Of a stretch of 64,000 nucleotides of DNA, positions 58,912 to 64,000 are shown piece after piece. The first letter of the stretch is position 1; the number at the start of each line of letters is the position of its first letter. Location of the stretch: assembly GCF_003473485.1 (NCBI RefSeq), contig NC_053043.1, forward strand, positions 10,116,001 through 10,180,000, written 5' to 3'. The notes below the pieces were generated by a model, which saw only the letters and a list, made by a program, of their open reading frames with translations, was not told the DNA's origin and ran no database searches. Source of the DNA: Medicago truncatula. Its lineage: Eukaryota; Streptophyta; Magnoliopsida; Fabales; Fabaceae. Both the position numbers and the translations under genes were made by a program.

Positions 58912-59454
58912 TATTGAATTTTCTGAATTGTATATTTTCTGAAGTTATTTTCGAAAGTTATTTTCTGAAGACATGTGTTGATGTATTTATGTCATTTAAG
59001 AGACAACTAACGTTGGGGTCGGTGATGTGATCGCATTCAGCCATTCACATTTAGATTTTAGTTGTGTAACGCGCAAGAAATTTTTTTGGACTTTGTTAAT
59101 TATAAAAAGGTTGACATATGAAAGTCAAGCAAAAACTATTAGGTGATTTTATGAATTTACAAAAAATATAAGAATAAAATTTGAGCCAGGAGGTTTAATT
59201 AATTTTAGACAAAATTTTGAGTAATCTGCAAAAGGTTTTCAATTCTATCTCGGTTGAGTTAAAGCAAAAACAAAAAGTAAAATAGTGATATCTTGATTTT
59301 TTTTAATCATCCAATTCTAGGAAGATAATTTGTTTACTTAATCTTCAATCAATTTATTGTTAATTGCATTATCATCTCTTATTTTCACAGAAACATGATT
59401 TTTACCCTTCCATTTCTAAATATGAGATTTTAGTCTCTTATCTAATTTTATATT
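58912..59454. other. Gene-free interval
   Basis: AT-rich, no gene recognised. Confidence 0.45.
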
Positions 59455-60085
59455 GTATTGCTGGAAAAATGGTGTTGGAGATTACTTGTTGATTAGGGTG
59501 GGTTATGACATAAAGTCTTAGCAGCAAAATATGGGGTAAGAACATTTGTGATGTTAAAAAGGGAGTAGGCGTGCCTGAGGCAGGTTGGTTTGCGGCTAAT
59601 TTGGTGTGTCACGTAGGTAATGGTGAAAGTTTCTCTTTTTGAAACGATCCTTGGCTGGAAGGGGGTTCATTATGTGTTAAATATTAGTTGTATGTTTGAT
59701 TTGTTTGTTGACTCTAGTATAATTGTTGCTGAGACAAGGAGATTGGGGTGGGGGGTTGACGACAGAGGTTGGAGATGGAGGAGGAGACTTTTCTCTTGGG
59801 AAGAGGAGCTGGTTGTGGAACGTTGTTCTTTGTTAGACAATATTGTTTTGCAGGAATCAATTTTGGATACCTGGTCTTGAAAAATTGATCCAGGTCAAGG
59901 TTATTCTGTTAAAGGAATTTACAATTTGTTGATCCATGATGATCATCAAGTCCAAGCACCTTTCACGGAGATCATTTGCAACAAATTAGTGTCTCTTAAT
60001 TAAAGTGTCACTTTTTGCATGGACACCACTGATAAATAGGCTCGGACAAAATATAACTTAATTAGACGTGGAGTTCTTCAATTAG
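59455..60085 (+). mobile_element. LINE ORF2 fragment (zf-RVT side)
   Basis: Coding pieces WRWRRRLFSWEEELVVERC, LLDNIVLQESILDTW and GYSVKGIYNLL are typical of the region between RT and the zinc-binding domain in plant L1 LINEs. Frames shift and a stop cuts the longest ORF (59620-59880), so this is a pseudogene. No tail or TSD seen. Confidence 0.75.
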
Positions 60086-61001
60086 GTTCTCTTTAATGTT
60101 CCGTAGTTGTAGTATGAAGGAATAAATGAGATGTCAAATTCTATTATGAAATGGTGTGGATATCTAAACAGCTCAAATGAGCCATCAATTCTCCCAAAAA
60201 AATGGGGTTTTGTTTATTTCTATGACTTTTAAATTCTAATGATGCCAAGAAGATAAGCTTGCCACAAGTAATTACCAGATTTGATACAATTCATTAATGA
60301 ACTACAATAAAAAATAAATTGTTTGGGATCAATAATCTGAATTTCAATCCTAGTTAACACAATTCTTGTTTTTTATCCTTTTTCTTTTTTTTGAAAAAGC
60401 TTAACACAGATCTTGTTGAAAGCTTATTTATTTTTTAATCAAACTCCAAACTATCAAAGTCTTTCTTCCCTAAAAAACAAAATAACCATTTGTTTTAGTT
60501 AACAAGGTCATGGATTGTGTTCCGTCAAAAAAAAAAAAGGTCATGGATTGTGAAATGTCACATGGGAGGCGATAGACTTTTAATAAGCATATGATTGATT
60601 CATCTAATTTTGGGTCCATTATGAAAGATTGTCTCTCTCTAAAATCTCTTTTTTGTCAAAACTCTACGGTAGATTATTTTTTGGAGCCAGCCTACATAAT
60701 GACTTATAAGTCAGTTTTGGAGTGTTTGATTATCTTTCACATAGTAATTTTACTATTTTGCAAGATATTATTATTATTGAAAAATGACATAAGATAAGAC
60801 TATTTGACTTAAAAAAAAAACTACTTCATTGCAACTTCCTAGCTACACTCCTACTATTATCATTTTGTGAAATTCATCTTCTTATTTAAAAATTTAACAA
60901 TTTTAATCTATCCATGAAATATTACATCTAAACTACGAAGATATGACATATAAAACTTTTTTTTTAAAAGAATGTTTAAATAAAACTTTTAAAAGATTTT
61001 T
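60086..61001. other. Gene-free interval
   Basis: AT-rich, with A-runs near 60527 and 60812. A short duplicated AGGTCATGGATTGTG (60507 and 60538) is present. No gene. Confidence 0.45.
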
Positions 61002-61351
61002 GGCAAAATTACACAATTAGTCCCTTAACTTTATTTTAGGTAACACTTTCGTCTTTTATCTTTTTTTTTGTCACGATTTAGTCATTTATGTTATAAAATG
61101 ACAATATCTTATCATTTTTTATGAGATTTTTTTCAAAGAAATTTAATTTTCTAGGCTTGTATGATGAAGATTTGCGTTTGCCTATGAGTTTGATGATTTT
61201 TTATTTGGAGTTTTTGATTATTTTTTTCATAAAAAAGGATAACTATATTGTTATTTTATAACATAAAGGACTAAATCGTGACAAAAAAAAATATAAAGGA
61301 CGAAAGTGTTAACTAAAATAAAGTTAAGGGACTAAGTGCGTAATTTTGCTA
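61002..61351. mobile_element. Mutator-type MITE with 9-bp TSD
   Basis: Long TIRs (GGCAAAATTACACAATTAGT ... and the complement of ...AAGTGCGTAATTTTGCT), with matching inner words TCACGATTTAGTC / GACTAAATCGTGA. Flanked by a perfect AAGATTTTT at 60993-61001 and 61352-61360. 350 bp, non-coding. Confidence 0.9.
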
Positions 61352-61397
61352 AGATTTTTCTTACAATTTCATGACATTAATAATTTTCCATCATTAA

Positions 61398-62139
61398 GAC
61401 TATGTTTGGATTGATGGAATGGGATGGAATGGAGTGAACTTATGTTCCATTGTTTGGATAAGTAATAAAAGGATGGAATGGAATGGTATGGAGTGGAATA
61501 GATTTCATCCTATTCCACCACGTACTCTCACTTTTGTTACCCCCAATTTGGGAGGAATGCGATGGAATCCATTTTATTTTATTTTTTAACTATTATAAAT
61601 ACCATTATGTCCCTATGTTTCTTTGTGCCATATTCTATCCATCACGCATATGCGCTGTGATTTTTTTGCTTTCGACAATTATTATAAAAACCTTTGCATC
61701 ATCTGTGTTATTTGTAGTATGCAGCACACATTAATTTTCGTAAAAAAAAAAAATTATAGTTTCATTTGTTTTCTCTTTTATTTAATTCTGATACAGTATA
61801 GGTTTGTGTTTTTTTTTGTGGTGGCCGGGGTTTGAAGTTTAAACTCCGGATCTTACATATTTTATGCATTGTCCAAACCAACTGAGCTAAGCTCACGAGG
61901 GCAGTATAGGTTTGTGTTTAGTATATATATGAAAGTGTTTTGTAAATAAGGGTAAAAAAGGAAATAAAAAGTTGTAATTCATTCCATTTCGTTCAATTTC
62001 CAAACGATGGAGTGGTATTTTGTTCCGTTCCATTGTAAAATATCCAAACAATAGAATGGACTCTCTATTCCATTTCGTTCCGCTCCATTCCCTTTCATTC
62101 CTTTCCACTCCGTTCATTTTATAATATTCAAACATAGCC
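61398..62139. mobile_element. PIF/Harbinger-like non-autonomous element
   Basis: The ends GACTATGTTTGGATTGATGG and the complement of ...AATATTCAAACATAGCC, flanked by TAA on both sides (61395-61397, 62140-62142), fit a PIF/Harbinger element. Subterminal arrays of GGAATGGAATGG / CCATTCC motifs. 742 bp including a nested SINE (61812-61901). No transposase. Confidence 0.78.
61812..61901 (-). mobile_element. SINE nested in the PIF-like element, 18-bp TSD
   Basis: The minus strand reads CCCTCGTGAGCTTAGCTCAG ... ACAATGCATAAAATATGTAA ... AACTTCAAACCCCGGCCACC plus A-tail, the same family as the SINE at 17663. Flanked by a perfect CAGTATAGGTTTGTGTTT at 61794-61811 and 61902-61919. Confidence 0.93.
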
Positions 62140-62142
62140 TAA

Positions 62143-63215
62143 ATGATGTACCTTGTCTTTTAAAACATATCATATCGTCAAATTTTTAGTTCAAAAATAT
62201 GATAGAAGGACTAAAACTATGAAAATAAAGGGACCAAAATTACAAGTAAACCTAAAAAAAATGGTGAAATGGTGAAATATTTGTTGATGTGATATGTTAA
62301 TATGGGAGACTAAAAAAAAATACAATTAAGCTTAAATGCTAACTAATCAAAATTGGGAGACTAAATTTACAAAAAATAAGGGGATCAAAATTGAAATTAA
62401 GCATAAAAAAAAAAATGGAAGTGATGCATGTGTTTTTACTTAGAATTTTTTTCATTTAATTATAAAATTATGACATTGTTTTCTATTAAACATTAATTTT
62501 TTTGTCAATAACTATAATTTCACTTTTAAAGTGAATAAGTGAAAAATCACGATTTAAACTATGATCCTTGCATGTTGCAATATCCCCGTCAATTTAACTA
62601 TCCTCGGATGAACACATTAGTTTCTATTTCTCTTTTGGGTTTTTACTAGAATATGTCCCATAAAACTTTCTAAAGAATTAAAATATAAAAAAGCTTGTTT
62701 TTGAAAATAATAAAATTTAAACTTTCAAGAAAATGGAATACACCATTTTTTATATAATATTTTTATATTTAATCCTTTGACATGTTCCTTTTTTTTTTTT
62801 TTTGAGAGAATTGACATGGGCCTTTTGTATACTTAGCTTTCCTATGTTCATATGAACTTTTGAAACATGAAAAAAATTGAAACAATTTCAAAATTAATGA
62901 GAAAAATAAACAAATAAAACACGACTTGTTACTATCCCCGAGAAACTTTTGGGTGAATACAAGGATTTGAATCCTCTATTTGGTCACACACGCATAAAAA
63001 GGAAAAAGGTAGAAGAAATAATGATTATATCATGTTCACTTTTTTGTGTATGTAACCAAATAGAGGGTCCAAATCATTGTGTCCACTCAAGAATTATTCA
63101 CTATCCCCAACTTAACCCACGTCAACATTCTTTCTACCTCAATATTTGATAAGGTGTAATAATAAAATCATTATACAAGTAATAAATAAAATATGTTCGC
63201 TTTATCCAACAAGAA
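62143..63215. other. Gene-free interval upstream of the tRNA gene
   Basis: AT-rich, with decayed 'GGGACCAAAATT' type repeats (62160-62400). An inverted pair, CAAGGATTTGAATCCTCTATTTGG near 62960 and CCAAATAGAGGGTCCAAATC near 63056, encloses about 80 bases. No gene. Confidence 0.45.
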
Positions 63216-63232
63216 GCTGGAATAGCTCAGTT

Positions 63233-63265
<33 letters not shown>

Positions 63266-63289
63266 GAGGTTCAACCCCTCCTTCTAGCG
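63216..63289 (+). tRNA. tRNA-Asn(GUU)
   Basis: 74 bases forming a complete cloverleaf. Acceptor stem GCTGGAA/TTCTAGC (one G-T pair), D arm GCTCAGTTGGTTAGAGC, anticodon arm TGTGG-CTGTTAA-CCACA with anticodon GTT, T arm GGAGG-TTCAACC-CCTCC, and discriminator G. No intron. The internal A and B boxes are intact and a T-run (about 63298-63304) downstream fits a Pol III terminator. A CAA motif lies just upstream of the start. Looks functional. Confidence 0.95.
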
Positions 63290-64000
63290 AGTTCATATTT
63301 TTTTAAGTTCGCTTGATAATGAGAATAATTTAGATCGCAATAGTTACTTTTTTTTTTTTAGCAATTTTAATATTGTTTTGAGGAGACTCTTATCAAAAGG
63401 TACCTAACTTTAATTACCTCTCCTTAAATATTAGATGTAATGTAATGAGAACACTGCAGTTTCATTCAAATTTCCAAACATAGCTGTTTCATTCAAATTT
63501 CCAAGTGAGTCCTAAAGTTTCAACTAACTCACTTTTATGTGTAACAGATCAATCAAATAATTGTATGGCCCCTAGTTGGGTGGTTGTTGTTGAATCAATT
63601 ATCTACTCCTCCATTATTCCAACGAGAAAGGTTTAAATTTCACATTTATTTAAAGAAAATGGTATAGTTGCTCACTTTAAAGTTGGATATTTGTTTTGTT
63701 TATTAAATAACTTATGTTTTTTGATATATTAGATATATCGGTAATTCAATGAATATGGTAAAAAAATCTTTCTTGTGAGAATATTTTGGTATTTTTATGA
63801 ATGTTTGCAGTGTGATTTAGATCATTTTGAGTAGAAAGTCATCCAATCTAAAAATAAAAATAATGTGTAGTTCAGTTTTGGATTATTCACAAAAAGAAAT
63901 AAATATCAATGTGTAGTTCGATTTGTTTTGGAAGACTCAAAGAAAATCGGATCGAATTATATGTGGTTTGACTTGGTTCAGCTTTTTACACAAACAAATA
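63290..64000. other. Gene-free window end
   Basis: A short direct repeat, GCTGTTTCATTCAAATTTCC-like (about 63459 and 63483), and AT-rich sequence. Nothing else seen. Confidence 0.45.

Overview
The window is plant nuclear DNA, very probably from a legume and most like Medicago. It is strongly AT-rich, and the genes have many short GT-AG introns. MITEs, tRNA-derived SINEs, L1-type LINE tails and decayed LTR elements lie between and inside the genes. The host assignment is inferred from protein and repeat style, not from a search. No bacterial, organellar or viral replicon features were seen.

Left third (about 1-28.4 kb): a tandem triplication of a calcineurin B-like (CBL) calcium-sensor gene. 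The copies are at 4014-7140, 14727-17055 and 24913-27707, all on the + strand and 10-11 kb apart. Each has the same eight coding exons and an uninterrupted splice model (229, 224 and 238 residues). Promoter, leader exon, introns and 3' flank were duplicated together, so the paralogues act as empty-site references that date later insertions: a 0.9 kb TIR element only in copy 1, a 600 bp foldback only in the leader intron of copy 2, and a 9-bp-TSD MITE only upstream of copy 3. The proteins differ in EF-hand 3, in N-terminal cysteines and in the C-terminal tail.

Middle (28.4-46.1 kb): a repeat-rich gap with a solo Ty3/gypsy LTR, followed by four single genes. These are the RPB4-like small subunit of RNA polymerases IV/V (NRPD4/NRPE4, 33648-36952 +), a DUF2431/BMT5-like putative Rossmann methyltransferase (38820-41348 +), a small secreted cysteine-rich peptide (42371-42697 +), and a GPI-anchored GH17 beta-1,3-glucanase with an X8 domain (43576-45878 -). 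Introns of the first two hold MITEs and TRIM-type relics.

Right third (46-64 kb): mostly fossils. There are Ty3/gypsy gag and RT fragments, two LINE tails, and a Tekay/Del-like 3' LTR of about 4 kb. A short HMA-domain metal-binding protein gene follows (57918-58535 -), then SINEs, a LINE piece, a Mutator-type MITE, a PIF/Harbinger-like element with a nested SINE, and an intact tRNA-Asn(GUU) gene (63216-63289 +).

I found no convincing new multi-gene system. The best leads are the divergence of the CBL trio, the intronic foldback that could make a long hairpin RNA, and the well-marked nested insertions. The genes are unrelated single-copy units and do not form a pathway.
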